Assembly: GCA_964600225.1 (NCBI GenBank)
Contig: CAZRIT010000007.1
Span: forward strand, 1 to 59,851
Direction of reading: 5' to 3'
DNA length: 59,851 nt
DNA from: CAZRIT01 sp964600225
GTDB taxonomy: Bacteria > Bacillota > Clostridia > Christensenellales > CAG-138
Under the pieces are notes generated by a model. That model searched no databases. It was not told the origin of the DNA and saw only the letters and a program-made list of their open reading frames with translations. Shown piece after piece: positions 22,533 through 30,170 of the stretch (within the stretch, counting starts at the first letter, position 1; every line of letters begins with the position of its first letter). Made by a program: the position numbers and the translations under genes.

Positions 22533-23124
22533 GGAGCTTGTTGATTCCTTCCGTCAGGGTGTTGCCGTCAATCATGCCGATGTGGCTGTCGAGGATGTTG
22601 CCCGCCGCATCGTACATGATGGTGGTGGGGATACCCGTTACGTCGTATGCGTTGGAGGCGTCGTCGTCCAAATCGGCATAGAGGGGGAAGGTGTAGCCGT
22701 TTTCGGCAAAGAAGGCCTGCGCCGTCTCGATGGATTCGGATACGTTGAGCATCACAAACGTCACCCGATCGCCGTAGGTTTCATAAGCGGCCTGGAAATC
22801 GGGCAGCTCCGCGCGGCATGGCGGGCACCACGTCGCCCAGAAATTCAGCACGATGGGCTGCCCCGCCAGGTCGCTGAGCTTGAGCGGCGTGCCGTCGGGC
22901 TTGTACATGGTAAAATCGGTTGACGGGAACGCGGCTGCCGCACCGTCGGGCGCGTGCGTTGCCGCAAGCGCGGCGTTTTCCGTGGCGGCAGGCGCAGCGG
23001 TAGGCGCGGGCGCATCCGTGGGCGCGGGTGCGGCGGGGGCCGCTTGTTGGCAGGCGGTCAGCGGCAGCATAAGCATGACGATGGTAAGCGCGAGCGACAA
23101 CAGACGTTTGATGTTAAGGTTCAT
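22522..23124 (-). CDS. TlpA/ResA-like thiol-disulfide lipoprotein
   Basis: A 200-residue extracytoplasmic thioredoxin. Residues 1-25 are a lipoprotein signal with lipobox LTAC; a low-complexity Ala/Pro/Thr linker (APAPTDAPAPTAAPAAT) follows to about residue 65; then a TlpA-type thioredoxin domain with NFWATWCPPCRAELP (active Cys pair near residue 100) and the cis-Pro region GIPTTIMYD. It probably reduces disulfides or supports cytochrome or cofactor maturation outside the membrane. The start overlaps the pfkA stop by four bases, and AGGAGAT precedes it. Confidence 0.9.
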   Translation of the reverse strand: MNLNIKRLLSLALTIVMLMLPLTACQQAAPAAPAPTDAPAPTAAPAATENAALAATHAPDGAAAAFPSTDFTMYKPDGTPLKLSDLAGQPIVLNFWATWCPPCRAELPDFQAAYETYGDRVTFVMLNVSESIETAQAFFAENGYTFPLYADLDDDASNAYDVTGIPTTIMYDAAGNILDSHIGMIDGNTLTEGINKLLAD

Positions 23125-24095
23125 ATGGATATCTCCTCCGCGACGCGGTACATATACGCGTCCAGTTCTTTGCGCATCTCCAGCGCCGTTTCGATCGGCA
23201 GCACGCAGATGCGGGAATCGCGGTAGCACACCACCAGGTTGGTGCCGCCTGCGATGAGCTGTTCCACCGCGCAGTGCCCCATGCGCGCGGCCATGGCGCG
23301 GTCGCGCGCGGACGGGCTGCCGCCGCGCTGGATGTGGCCGATGATGGTCACGCGCGTTTCCAGTCCCATTTCGGCATGGATGCGCTCGGCAATCTCGTTG
23401 GTATGGCCCACGCCCTCGGCCACGATGATGATATGGTGGCGCTTGTCGTGATAGCGGCCCTCGCGGATGGGCTCAGCGACGTCGCGCTCAAAATCATACT
23501 GCTTTTCGGGGATGAGCACGGCGGTTGCGCCCACGGCAAGGCCCACATACACGGCCAGATGCCCCGCGTTGTTGCCCATGACCTCCACAATTGATGTGCG
23601 CTCGTGCGACTGCATGGTGTCGGTCAGCTTATCGATGGCGCCGATGGCCGTGTTGGCGGCGGTGTCAAAGCCGATGGAATAGTGGGAGCAGCCGATATCG
23701 TTATCGATGGTGGCGGGGAGGCCGATGGTATTGACGCCCGCTTCCGACAGGGCTTTCGCGCCGCGGAACGTGCCGTCGCCGCCGATGGTGACCAGCCCGT
23801 CGATGCCAAGATAGCGGCATGCGTCAACCGCCTTTTTCAGGCCCTCGGGCGTTTTGAATTCCTCGCAGCGGGCGGTGTAGAGCATGGTGCCGCCCTTGTT
23901 GGCGATGCCGCTGACGCTGGTGGAGCCCAATTCATCCACATCGGAATGGATTAGCCCGTTATAGCCGCGATACACGCCCACGGGCGTAATGTCGTGCCTG
24001 AGGCATGTCCGCACGACCGCGCGGATGGCCGCGTTCATGCCGGGCGCGTCGCCGCCGCTGGTCAGTACACCGATTCTGCGCAACCGTTTTTCCAT
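23121..24095 (-). CDS. pfkA: ATP-dependent 6-phosphofructokinase
   Basis: A 324-residue PfkA that phosphorylates fructose-6-phosphate. Landmarks: IGVLTSGGDAPGMNAAIRAV at the N-terminus, YRGYNGLI, TIGGDGTFRGAKAL (ATP and Mg site, with the Gly that marks ATP-type enzymes), GLPATIDNDIGCSHYSIGFD with the catalytic Asp, VEVMGNNAGHLAVYVGLA and IGHIQRGGSPSARDR. GGATCS-type residues vary slightly from model enzymes (MGNNAG in place of MGRHAG). GGCGGAGA lies before the ATG. It heads a tightly overlapping operon with a TlpA-like lipoprotein and a hydrolase, an uncommon set of partners. Confidence 0.97.
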   Translation of the reverse strand: MEKRLRRIGVLTSGGDAPGMNAAIRAVVRTCLRHDITPVGVYRGYNGLIHSDVDELGSTSVSGIANKGGTMLYTARCEEFKTPEGLKKAVDACRYLGIDGLVTIGGDGTFRGAKALSEAGVNTIGLPATIDNDIGCSHYSIGFDTAANTAIGAIDKLTDTMQSHERTSIVEVMGNNAGHLAVYVGLAVGATAVLIPEKQYDFERDVAEPIREGRYHDKRHHIIIVAEGVGHTNEIAERIHAEMGLETRVTIIGHIQRGGSPSARDRAMAARMGHCAVEQLIAGGTNLVVCYRDSRICVLPIETALEMRKELDAYMYRVAEEISI

Positions 24096-24131
24096 ATTCT
24101 CCGCCTCTCAAATACAAATTTTCAAAAATAC

Positions 24132-24160
24132 AGTATATCCGAAAGCAAGCGGTTGCGCAA
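24132..24160 (-). promoter_or_regulatory. Promoter of the pfkA operon
   Basis: On the minus strand TTGCGC (complement of 24155-24160) and TATACT (complement of 24132-24137) have a 17-base spacer, about 35 bases before pfkA. Confidence 0.6.
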
Positions 24161-24223
24161 TAGCCCTAGCGGGCGTCCCAAAGCTGTCGGCAAAAAAATT
24201 ACCGTATTTTGCGAAAAGAATAC

Positions 24224-24252
24224 TTTACAAGCGCAACATGTCGTGCTAAGAT
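24224..24252 (+). promoter_or_regulatory. Promoter of the pyrR-uraA operon
   Basis: TTTACA at 24224-24229 and TAAGAT at 24247-24252 with a 17-base spacer. Initiation near 24259 would give a leader of about 100 bases containing the whole attenuator. Confidence 0.65.
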
Positions 24253-24273
24253 ATGTCAAAAGCGGTGCTTTAA

Positions 24274-24361
24274 TTCGGTACAGAGATGCCGAAAAGGACT
24301 GTTGACACAAGCTATATGCCGTCAAACCAGGCCTTTTCGCACCGCGAGAAGGTGTTTTTTT
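24274..24361 (+). promoter_or_regulatory. PyrR-dependent attenuator (anti-antiterminator, antiterminator, terminator)
   Basis: Three mutually exclusive hairpins can be drawn. The PyrR-binding hairpin has stem TTCGG (24274-24278) and CCGAA (24289-24293) around TACAGAGATG, close to the known PyrR loop consensus with CAGAGA. The antiterminator pairs CGAAAAGG (24290-24297) with CCTTTTCG (24332-24339). The terminator pairs CCTTTTCGC (24332-24340) with GCGAGAAGG (24344-24352), one G-U pair, followed by TGTTTTTTT. UMP-bound PyrR would stabilise the first hairpin and so allow termination. The T-run ends at the base before the pyrR ATG, and the terminator arm contains its AGAAGG ribosome site. Confidence 0.85.
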
Positions 24362-24925
24362 ATGCCAAACGATATGCACACAGCCGAACTGTTCAATGAG
24401 CGCGATATGGCGCGTGCCTTAACGCGCATTGCGCACGAGATCATCGAGGGCAACCCGCATGAGGCGCCGCTGGCGCTGGTGGGCATCCGCCGCCGTGGCG
24501 TGCCGCTGGCCAAACGGCTTGCGGCGCTGATCGAAAGCGATACGTCCGTGCGCCCGCCCGTCGGGGAGCTGGATATCACGCTGTATCGCGATGATTTGAC
24601 GCAGGCGAGCGTGCAGCCGACCCTGAACGGCACCGACATGCCCTTTCCCGTGGACGGGCTGCACCTGGTGATGGTGGATGATGTGATCTACACGGGCCGC
24701 ACCGCGCGCGCCGCCATGGACGCTATCATCGATTTGGGCAGGCCAAGCTGCATCAAGCTGGTGGCTTTGATCGACAGGGGCCACCGCGAGCTGCCCATCC
24801 GTGCCGACTATGTCGGCAAGAACGTGCCAACCGCCAAGAACGAACGCATCAGCGTATGCGTCGAAGAAATAGATGGCAGCAATGCCGTTTACCTTGTCAG
24901 AGACGAAAGAAATAACAGGAGGTAG
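24362..24925 (+). CDS. pyrR: Bifunctional pyr operon regulator / uracil phosphoribosyltransferase PyrR
   Basis: A 187-residue PRPP-fold protein that binds pyr leader RNA when UMP is high and has weak uracil phosphoribosyltransferase activity. Features: AHEIIEGNPHEAPLALVGIR, RRGVPLAKRLAALI, GELDITLYRDDL, the PRPP loop LVMVDDVIYTGRTARAAMDA, and LVALIDRGHRELPIRADYVG with GKNVPTAKNE. ATG at 24362 is the first start after the attenuator; ATG at 24374 is an alternative that would place it further from the T-run. It is followed after seven bases by uraA. Confidence 0.96.
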   Translation: MPNDMHTAELFNERDMARALTRIAHEIIEGNPHEAPLALVGIRRRGVPLAKRLAALIESDTSVRPPVGELDITLYRDDLTQASVQPTLNGTDMPFPVDGLHLVMVDDVIYTGRTARAAMDAIIDLGRPSCIKLVALIDRGHRELPIRADYVGKNVPTAKNERISVCVEEIDGSNAVYLVRDERNNRR

Positions 24926-24932
24926 GGAAAAG

Positions 24933-26309
24933 ATGGACATGAAGGACGGAATCCGCGACGGATTCAAGGAATTGGGAAAAGGCAAGATGATGGTGCTGGG
25001 TTTGCAGCATGTATTTGCCATGTTTGGCGCAACGGTGCTGGTGCCGATCATTACGGGCCTTGACGTATCGGTCACGCTGTTTTGCGCGGGTATTGCAACG
25101 ATTTGGTTCTACTTTATCACCAAGCGCAGAATACCGATTTTCCTCGGCAGCTCGTTTGCGTTCCTGGCCGCGTTTGCGGCGATTGCGCCGCGTCTGGCAG
25201 ACGGCGGCTCGAACATGGCGATGCTCCCGTACGCTACGCTCGGCGTGCTCTGCTCGGGCTTGCTGTATGTGGTGCTGGCCGTCCTGTTTGCGGTGTTCGG
25301 GCCCAAGAAGATCATGCGGCTGTTCCCGCCCGTTGTAACGGGGCCGATCATCATCCTCATCGGCATCATTCTGGCGCCCAGCGCAATTTCCAACGCTTCC
25401 CAAAACTGGATCCTGGCGATCCTTGCCATCGCCATCATCGTGTGCGTGAATCTCTACGGCAAGGGCATGGTCAAGATTCTGCCCATTCTCATCGGCATTT
25501 TCGGTTCCTACGTCATCGGCGTGCTCGTTGGATTGATCAACCCCAACATGTTCAACCTGCCCTGGGTGGACTTCTCCGCTTTGAACAATGCGCAGGTCGT
25601 TGCGGTGCCGCCGTTTATGGATTACTCGCCGCTGCGCTTTGTAACGGGCGCGCAGGCGTTTGATCCCGGGGTGGCATGGCCCGCCATCATCACGTTTGTT
25701 GCGGTGTCCGTTGCGGCCATGGTGGAGCACCTTGGCGACGTCTGCGCCATCAGCGCCACCACGGGTGAAAACTACATTGAAAACCCCGGCCTGACCAGAA
25801 CCCTGCTCGGCGACGGCATCGGCACGGCGATTGCCGGCCTGTTCGGCGGCCCCGCCAACACCACCTATTCCGAGAACACGGGCGTGGTCGCCCTGACCAA
25901 GGTGTACGATCCCAAGGTGATGTTCATTGCCGCCATCATGGCCATCATACTGTCCTTCTTCAACATCTTTGATGCGTTCATCAACACCATCCCCACGGCC
26001 ATCATCGGCGGCATCTCGGTGGTGCTCTACGGCATGATTTCCGCAACGGGCATCCGCACAATCGTGGAGAATCAGGTCAACTTCAAAAACATGCGCAACG
26101 TCATCGTCGCAGCGCTCATCCTGGTATGCGGCCTTGGCTTCAACGCCAACCCGCTCACCATCGGCAAGCTGCAGTTCGGCGGCCTGTTCATGGCGGCGTT
26201 TGTGGGTATCCTCGTCAACGCCATCCTGCCCGGCAAGGATTACGAGTTCCAAGCGCAGCCCAAGGCCAACGCCAAGGACGGCGTGTGGAGCGAGCTGCCC
26301 AAGGACTGA
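24933..26309 (+). CDS. uraA: Uracil permease (NCS2 family)
   Basis: A 458-residue membrane protein of the nucleobase-ascorbate transporter family, with about 14 hydrophobic helices. Marks are LGLQHVFAMFGATVLVPIIT (first helix), LGSSFAFLAAFAAI, the motif VAAMVEHLGDVCAISATTGE with the substrate-contact Glu, LLGDGIGTAIAGLFGGPANT and TYSENTGVVALTKVYD. The start has AACAGGAGGTAG upstream; the open frame reaches back into pyrR. It imports uracil and lies behind the PyrR attenuator, so uptake is turned down when UMP is plentiful. Confidence 0.96.
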   Translation: MDMKDGIRDGFKELGKGKMMVLGLQHVFAMFGATVLVPIITGLDVSVTLFCAGIATIWFYFITKRRIPIFLGSSFAFLAAFAAIAPRLADGGSNMAMLPYATLGVLCSGLLYVVLAVLFAVFGPKKIMRLFPPVVTGPIIILIGIILAPSAISNASQNWILAILAIAIIVCVNLYGKGMVKILPILIGIFGSYVIGVLVGLINPNMFNLPWVDFSALNNAQVVAVPPFMDYSPLRFVTGAQAFDPGVAWPAIITFVAVSVAAMVEHLGDVCAISATTGENYIENPGLTRTLLGDGIGTAIAGLFGGPANTTYSENTGVVALTKVYDPKVMFIAAIMAIILSFFNIFDAFINTIPTAIIGGISVVLYGMISATGIRTIVENQVNFKNMRNVIVAALILVCGLGFNANPLTIGKLQFGGLFMAAFVGILVNAILPGKDYEFQAQPKANAKDGVWSELPKD

Positions 26310-26331
26310 GCAAAAAACGGTACGGTACAAA

Positions 26332-26361
26332 AAACGCCTTCGCAGTATTGCGGAGGCGTTT
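26332..26361 (+). terminator. Terminator of the pyrR-uraA operon
   Basis: AAACGCCTTCGCA pairs with TGCGGAGGCGTTT (one internal mismatch) around a four-base loop. Only a short pyrimidine-rich run follows. Confidence 0.75.
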
Positions 26362-26363
26362 CC

Positions 26364-26488
26364 CTTACTCTTTTTGAAAAAAGAGTAAGCAGAAAAACTT
26401 CGCAAACATGACGGGGTTCTACGTTTCGTTCGGTTCTGTTTGTTCTGATGCCCCGTATTCCGAAAAAAAGAGTAAGCAGAAAAACTTC
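26364..26488. repeat. Hairpin and 25-base direct repeat
   Basis: CTTACTCTTTTT (26364-26375) and AAAAAGAGTAAG (26378-26389) form a 12-base-pair stem. The right arm starts a 25-base sequence (AAAAAAGAGTAAGCAG, then AAAAACTTC) at 26377-26401 that is repeated exactly at 26464-26488. The first hairpin may serve as a bidirectional terminator. No gene lies in 26310-26556. Confidence 0.75.
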
Positions 26489-26556
26489 ATAAAGAACTGG
26501 ATTGCTGTTTGGCGCGCTTATGCGTAGCTGCCATGCGGAGTTTTCTAAACCATCTG

Positions 26557-26907
26557 TCATTCGGAGGGATGAGGCGTCGTAGCATCCTGCCCGATCCTGC
26601 GCAGGTATTCCACGAGCATGGCAAGGAAGTCCTTGGTATAAGGTCGGTATTGCAGCGGGTATCCGGCGATTTCATCGAGAAAAGCGCGGTTCCCCGATTG
26701 CCAGCATCGATCCAGGCAATAGCGCATGGCGTATTCCACGGAGGCAGGCGATACGCCATAGCGCGCGGCAATTGCGGGATACAGCAGGCCTGTCACGGAG
26801 TACAGTAGCGTAACATCCGCCTGTACCAGTGTGAGCCCATAGTGAATGTACCGATACCCACGGCAGGATATGTGGATTCCCAGACGGTTCAAGACGTATC
26901 CTGTCAT
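26557..26907 (-). CDS. Stand-alone Spo0A C-terminal-domain-like DNA-binding protein
   Basis: A 116-residue protein that aligns with the effector domain of the sporulation regulator Spo0A and has no receiver domain. It begins VLNRLGIHISCRGYRYIHYG, corresponding to the Spo0A VLHEIGVPAHIKGYQY segment; SVTGLLYPAIAARYGVSPAS and VEYAMRYCLDRCWQSGN match the recognition-helix region; YTKDFLAMLVEYLRR closes the domain. It would bind DNA without phosphorylation control and could act on Spo0A boxes or its own sites. It starts 14 bases after a small XRE regulator gene on the same strand. The ATG lacks a strong ribosome site. Confidence 0.75.
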   Translation of the reverse strand: MTGYVLNRLGIHISCRGYRYIHYGLTLVQADVTLLYSVTGLLYPAIAARYGVSPASVEYAMRYCLDRCWQSGNRAFLDEIAGYPLQYRPYTKDFLAMLVEYLRRIGQDATTPHPSE

Positions 26908-26921
26908 ATAGATGATGCCCT

Positions 26922-27140
26922 CTATGCGGTAGAATCCTCTTTCAACAGGTCTGCAACGGTGATGTTCAGATGATTTGCCAGCTTGATCAGCGTGCGCATT
27001 TCAGGGTTGCCTGTTCCGTGCTCAATTTTCCGAAGGTTGCATACGCTCATGCCCAATTCGTTTGCCAGTGATTCCTGTGTGTACCCCTGTATTTTGCGAT
27101 ATTTCGACAGATTATGCCCGATAATCTCCAAAGTTGTCAT
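26922..27140 (-). CDS. Small XRE-family HTH regulator
   Basis: A 72-residue helix-turn-helix protein (LEIIGHNLSKYRKIQGYTQE, then LANELGMSVCNLRKIEHGTG) ending with ITVADLLKED. It is essentially just the DNA-binding domain. The start at 27140 is preferred because GAGAGG lies seven bases upstream; the frame extends to 27227. It precedes the Spo0A-domain gene on the same strand and probably forms an operon with it. Confidence 0.85.
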   Translation of the reverse strand: MTTLEIIGHNLSKYRKIQGYTQESLANELGMSVCNLRKIEHGTGNPEMRTLIKLANHLNITVADLLKEDSTA

Positions 27141-27304
27141 AAATATTCCTCTCATTACGATTGTAGAATTGGGAATATTTACCGACAAGACTCTATACGG
27201 TCGGTTTTCGGCGACAGGGAGACGCATTCGCCTTTTTGCTGCCTTTTTTTAAGGATTTCGCGTTTTAAGCCGTGTTATTTGGGCAGGCCTGAACAAAACA
27301 GTTA

Positions 27305-27634
27305 TCATCCTGAGCGCATTCTTGCGCTGTGTCATCCTGAGGCGACACCGCAGCGTTGACCGCAGTGTCATTCGGAGCGCGTGCTTACGTTGTCATCCTG
27401 AGCACATATTTACGCTGTCATCCTGAGGCGAAGCCGAAGATCTGTCCCGCCGCAGCGGACGCGGTGAACGTTCCTCGCTTTGCTCGGAAAGATTCTTCGT
27501 CGCTTGCGCTCCTCAGAATGACAGGAGAGAGGCTGTGGCCCTCAGAATGACATCGTTGTTTTTGTCATCCTGAGCACACATTTACGTTGTCATCCTGAGG
27601 CGAAGCCGAAGGATCTGTCCCGCCGCAGCGGACG
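27305..27634. repeat. Cluster of REP-like elements with the core TCATCCTGAG
   Basis: The core TCATCCTGAG occurs six times (27305, 27332, 27393, 27418, 27565, 27590), with a variant at 27368 and two inverted CTCAGAATGACA copies at 27512 and 27541. A compound unit of 71-72 bases occurs twice (27391-27461 and 27563-27634) with two substitutions and one indel; it ends in CCCGCCGCAGCGGACG. Such elements are dispersed in many Firmicutes. The stretch 27141-27807 contains these repeats and no supported gene. Confidence 0.85.
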
Positions 27635-27807
27635 TATACAACGCATACCTCCACCTGCGTATTTATTTTGCCATTTGTTTCCGATTCCCATACAATTAAC
27701 CACACTCGCCGTTTCCGCCACCACGGCGTGCGGCAGCGTGCGCATTGCCTGCTTAGGCGCGCAGGCAGGGACCTCCGCCGCTCCCGAGTACCTTTCCGCC
27801 ATGCTCG

Positions 27808-28131
27808 GTGGACGGCAGCGACAGTGTTTTGTACTACGGGCGGCTGAAACGCATTGCAACAAGCGTGGATGAAAGCGGCACGCAGGCCGTTGCCATCCTC
27901 GCGGGGCTGTCGGCGGGAACCTATACGCTCAAGGTCTTTACCGAGCAGTACAACGGAGACTACAAAACCGACTATGCAAGCGCGTTTGCGGATGTGACGC
28001 TGACGGTGAGCGTCGCCCCCGCCGCGGACATACCGAAAACGGGCGACGGCTCCATGCCGCTGTTGTGGGCGGGGCTTGCCGTGCTTTCGGGCGCGGGGCT
28101 GGTTGCACTGCGCAAACGGCGGCGGGCGTAG
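27808..28131 (+). pseudogene. C-terminal remnant of an LPXTG-type cell-wall protein
   Basis: The frame encodes YYGRLKRIATSVDESG, a beta-rich stretch (GLSAGTYTLKVFTEQYNG, DYASAFADVTLTV) and a classic sortase signal: IPKTGD, a hydrophobic helix (MPLLWAGLAVLSGAGLVAL) and RKRRR. This is the end of a large secreted surface protein. There is no start codon, ribosome site or signal peptide; the upstream sequence turns into repeat DNA, so the 5' part is gone. It was probably anchored by a sortase; none is in the window. Confidence 0.75.
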
Positions 28132-28261
28132 ATAGCTGCCGCGGCATGCGTGCAAACCGTTGCGGCGCGCCGTCATTTATAAAACGCATACAGCTTACAA
28201 GGACCGCCCGCATGGGTGGCTCTTTGCATGTAGCGGTAAGCAAGTTTTATGGAAAGCACGC

Positions 28262-28290
28262 TTGATATTTTGCGGTGTGCGTGCTAAGAT
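28262..28290 (+). promoter_or_regulatory. Promoter of the XRE regulator and membrane-protein pair
   Basis: TTGATA at 28262-28267 and TAAGAT at 28285-28290 with a 17-base spacer, 42 bases before the GTG start. Confidence 0.6.
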
Positions 28291-28332
28291 CGGAATGCAA
28301 AGCAAACTTTCCATTAATGGCGAGGTGAGGAC

Positions 28333-28533
28333 GTGAAAAATCGGTTGGAGGAGCTGCGCAAGGCAAGGGGGATTCGGCAGGAGGAGCTGGCAAGCGCGCT
28401 GGAGGTATCGCGGCAAACGATCGGTTCGTTGGAGAACGGGCGCTACAACCCTTCCATCCTGCTGGCGTACAGGATTGCGCGCTATTTCGGGCTGCGCATC
28501 GAAGATATTTTCATTTATGAGGAGGAACTGTGA
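28333..28533 (+). CDS. Small XRE-family regulator (YozG/YgzD type)
   Basis: A 66-residue helix-turn-helix protein: LEELRKARGIRQEELASALE, VSRQTIGSLENGRYNPSILL, then RIARYFGLRIEDIFIYEEE. This group normally lies directly before a small membrane protein gene whose product it may regulate, as here (four-base overlap). The start is GTG with GGCGAGGTGAGG upstream. Confidence 0.9.
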   Translation: MKNRLEELRKARGIRQEELASALEVSRQTIGSLENGRYNPSILLAYRIARYFGLRIEDIFIYEEEL

Positions 28534-29087
28534 TGAAATCCAAAAAACGCTTTTATTATCTGTTGGGCGCATGCGGCCTGGCCATACTGATTGCGGGGCT
28601 GTGGCTATTGAAGGCGGGCGTAGCGGATAAGCAGATTGCGCCGTATCTGTGCATCGGCTTCGGGTGCGGCATATTCGGGCACGGGGTTGGGGAAATCCTC
28701 GGCCGCAGGAGGGGGAAGCGCGCTACGGAGACGGCCCGCCAAATGGCGATAGAGGAAAATGACGAGCGCAACATTGCCATCCGCAACCGCGCCCAGGCCA
28801 AGGCGTACAACGTGATGCTGCCCGTGTTCGGCGCGCTGTTTGCGGCGTTTGGGCTGATGGAGGTGGATATGACGGTCATCCTGCTGCTTGTCGCGGCGTA
28901 TCTTTTCGTCTGCGGCTGCAGCATCTACTACCGCATCAAATACGAAAAGGATAAGCTTGTCTTCCATATAGGAAAGACGCGCACGCCAGAGCGGGCGCAT
29001 GTCCTCAGGTGTATCAACAAACATGGCCGCTCGCATGAATTCAGCCGTATCCCTGCGATCGCCCTCGATCACTGCCGAAAGCAGTAG
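28530..29087 (+). CDS. Small membrane protein with displaced C-terminus (chimeric 3' end)
   Basis: Residues 1-145 look native: two hydrophobic hairpins (YYLLGACGLAILIAGLWLL and IAPYLCIGFGCGIFGHGVG), then RQMAIEENDERNIAIRNRAQ and two further helices (NVMLPVFGALFAAFGLM, MTVILLLVAAYLFVCGCSIY). The EENDERN segment and this layout are typical of small proteins paired with YozG-type regulators, which usually end soon after the last helix. From about residue 146 (base 28966) the sequence is antisense of the cas3 remnant, so the last 40 or so residues are foreign. It may still be functional because the core is complete. Confidence 0.7.
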   Translation: MMKSKKRFYYLLGACGLAILIAGLWLLKAGVADKQIAPYLCIGFGCGIFGHGVGEILGRRRGKRATETARQMAIEENDERNIAIRNRAQAKAYNVMLPVFGALFAAFGLMEVDMTVILLLVAAYLFVCGCSIYYRIKYEKDKLVFHIGKTRTPERAHVLRCINKHGRSHEFSRIPAIALDHCRKQ

Positions 29088-29723
29088 CCGTGCTGTCATT
29101 CCCACGCAGAAGGCAATCTCATCATTGTCAAAGTTCAGTCCGTAAAGTCTATCGAATACTGTCTGCAGCTCCTTAAACGCCAGAGCGAACAGTTCATCCG
29201 ACTCAGCTTCATCCACACACTGTTGAATGAAGTTTTGTATGGATTCGTCAATATCCGAAGTACCCTCTGTCAATCGGTGAAAAAAGCCGCTTTTGTGGTC
29301 ATCGCTCACGCAGTCGAACAAACCGTGATGTGCGCCGGCCGCATACGCCAGCAATTCTGCGGCAACATCCTCCAAAGATGCTCCGTCCGACAGATGCCAT
29401 CGTCGCAATATATAACGAACGCCCGCAAAGGTATGGTTCACGCTGCCGCGTCTTACCGGTCTGCCGGCAGCCGCGTCTTCTAAATAACGTCTAAAGCTCT
29501 CTTTCTGTTTGCCTGCATCATGTATCAAGGCCGCAAAATACGCCACTTGACCTAAGCCCACGCACGATATCGTCCTCTTTGCATATAACGCAGCACAGCG
29601 CACATGGCAAGCGTTAGTTTGCTCCACCACTTTGCCTGTTTCCGTGTCAATGCGGATATGGCCGGGATATATTACAGAATTCTGCAGTCTGATCGCCTTC
29701 TTTATTTTGCTATTCGTTGCAAC
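28966..29723 (-). pseudogene. cas3: cas3 remnant: HD nuclease (Cas3'') domain only
   Basis: About 220-250 residues match the N-terminal HD domain of CRISPR type I Cas3. The metal-site residues appear in the expected order: His in NACHVRCAALY, HD in FAALIHDAGKQKESFRRYL, His in GSVNHTFAGVRYIL, HH in AYAAGAHHGLFD, and the later Asp in AVIEGDRRDTAEFM. The frame is open from a stop near 29724 but has no ATG in it; GTG at 29630 is the first plausible start, and conserved-looking residues (YPGHIRIDTETGK) lie upstream of it. The helicase domain is absent because the sequence joins another gene near 28966. No other cas genes or repeats are present. GC content is lower than around it. Confidence 0.75.
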
Positions 29724-29959
29724 TCAAAAAACTTGTGCAGCGCAAGGGCCATGCATAACGAAAATTCTCCAGACCGTTCAAATATGTGCCGAAATTAATC
29801 GTAACGCAGAAACGTTGCTGTACGATTGATACACCGTTGGTTCAGGATGCAATAACCATTGATATATATGCTACCAATTTTTATTCGTAAGTTCAAGCGA
29901 TTATTTTCTTGGGTCGGATAATCCTAATTGTATTTTCAGCGTTGCTCATCCATTGATTG

Positions 29960-30165
29960 TTCATTGAAGCAACTGCTAAGAAACTCTCAGTAGTTCGCCA
30001 AGAGGGGCATAAGAAGCGTCCGCAGAGAAATCGACCACTACAACCACGACGCCATCATCGCCGTGGGCCGCCGCGTCAATTTCAAGAAAGCCACGTGCTT
30101 TCGGCAATGGGCGATCAAGACGCTGAAGGGATATATTCATAAAGGTTTTGTACTTAATGACGAGC
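29960..30165 (+). pseudogene. rhuM-family remnant (frameshifted)
   Basis: A VRQEG-containing start (about 29990-30008) continues, after a frame change near 30010, as VRREIDHYNHDAIIAVGRRV then NFKKATCFRQWAIKTLKGYI and HKGFVLNDE. This matches the conserved core of the RhuM (virulence RhuM, Fic/DOC-associated) family. It lacks both the N-terminus and most of the C-terminal half; the match ends at about 30163, where the neighbouring membrane-protein gene begins. The stretch 29724-29959 holds nothing I recognise. Confidence 0.75.
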
Positions 30166-30170
30166 TACCG

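Noticed and set aside
29700..29960. Possible CRISPR array beside the cas3 remnant
   Set aside because: I looked for direct repeats of 25-40 bases at regular spacing and found none here or in 27240-27640, where the repeats are irregular and REP-like.
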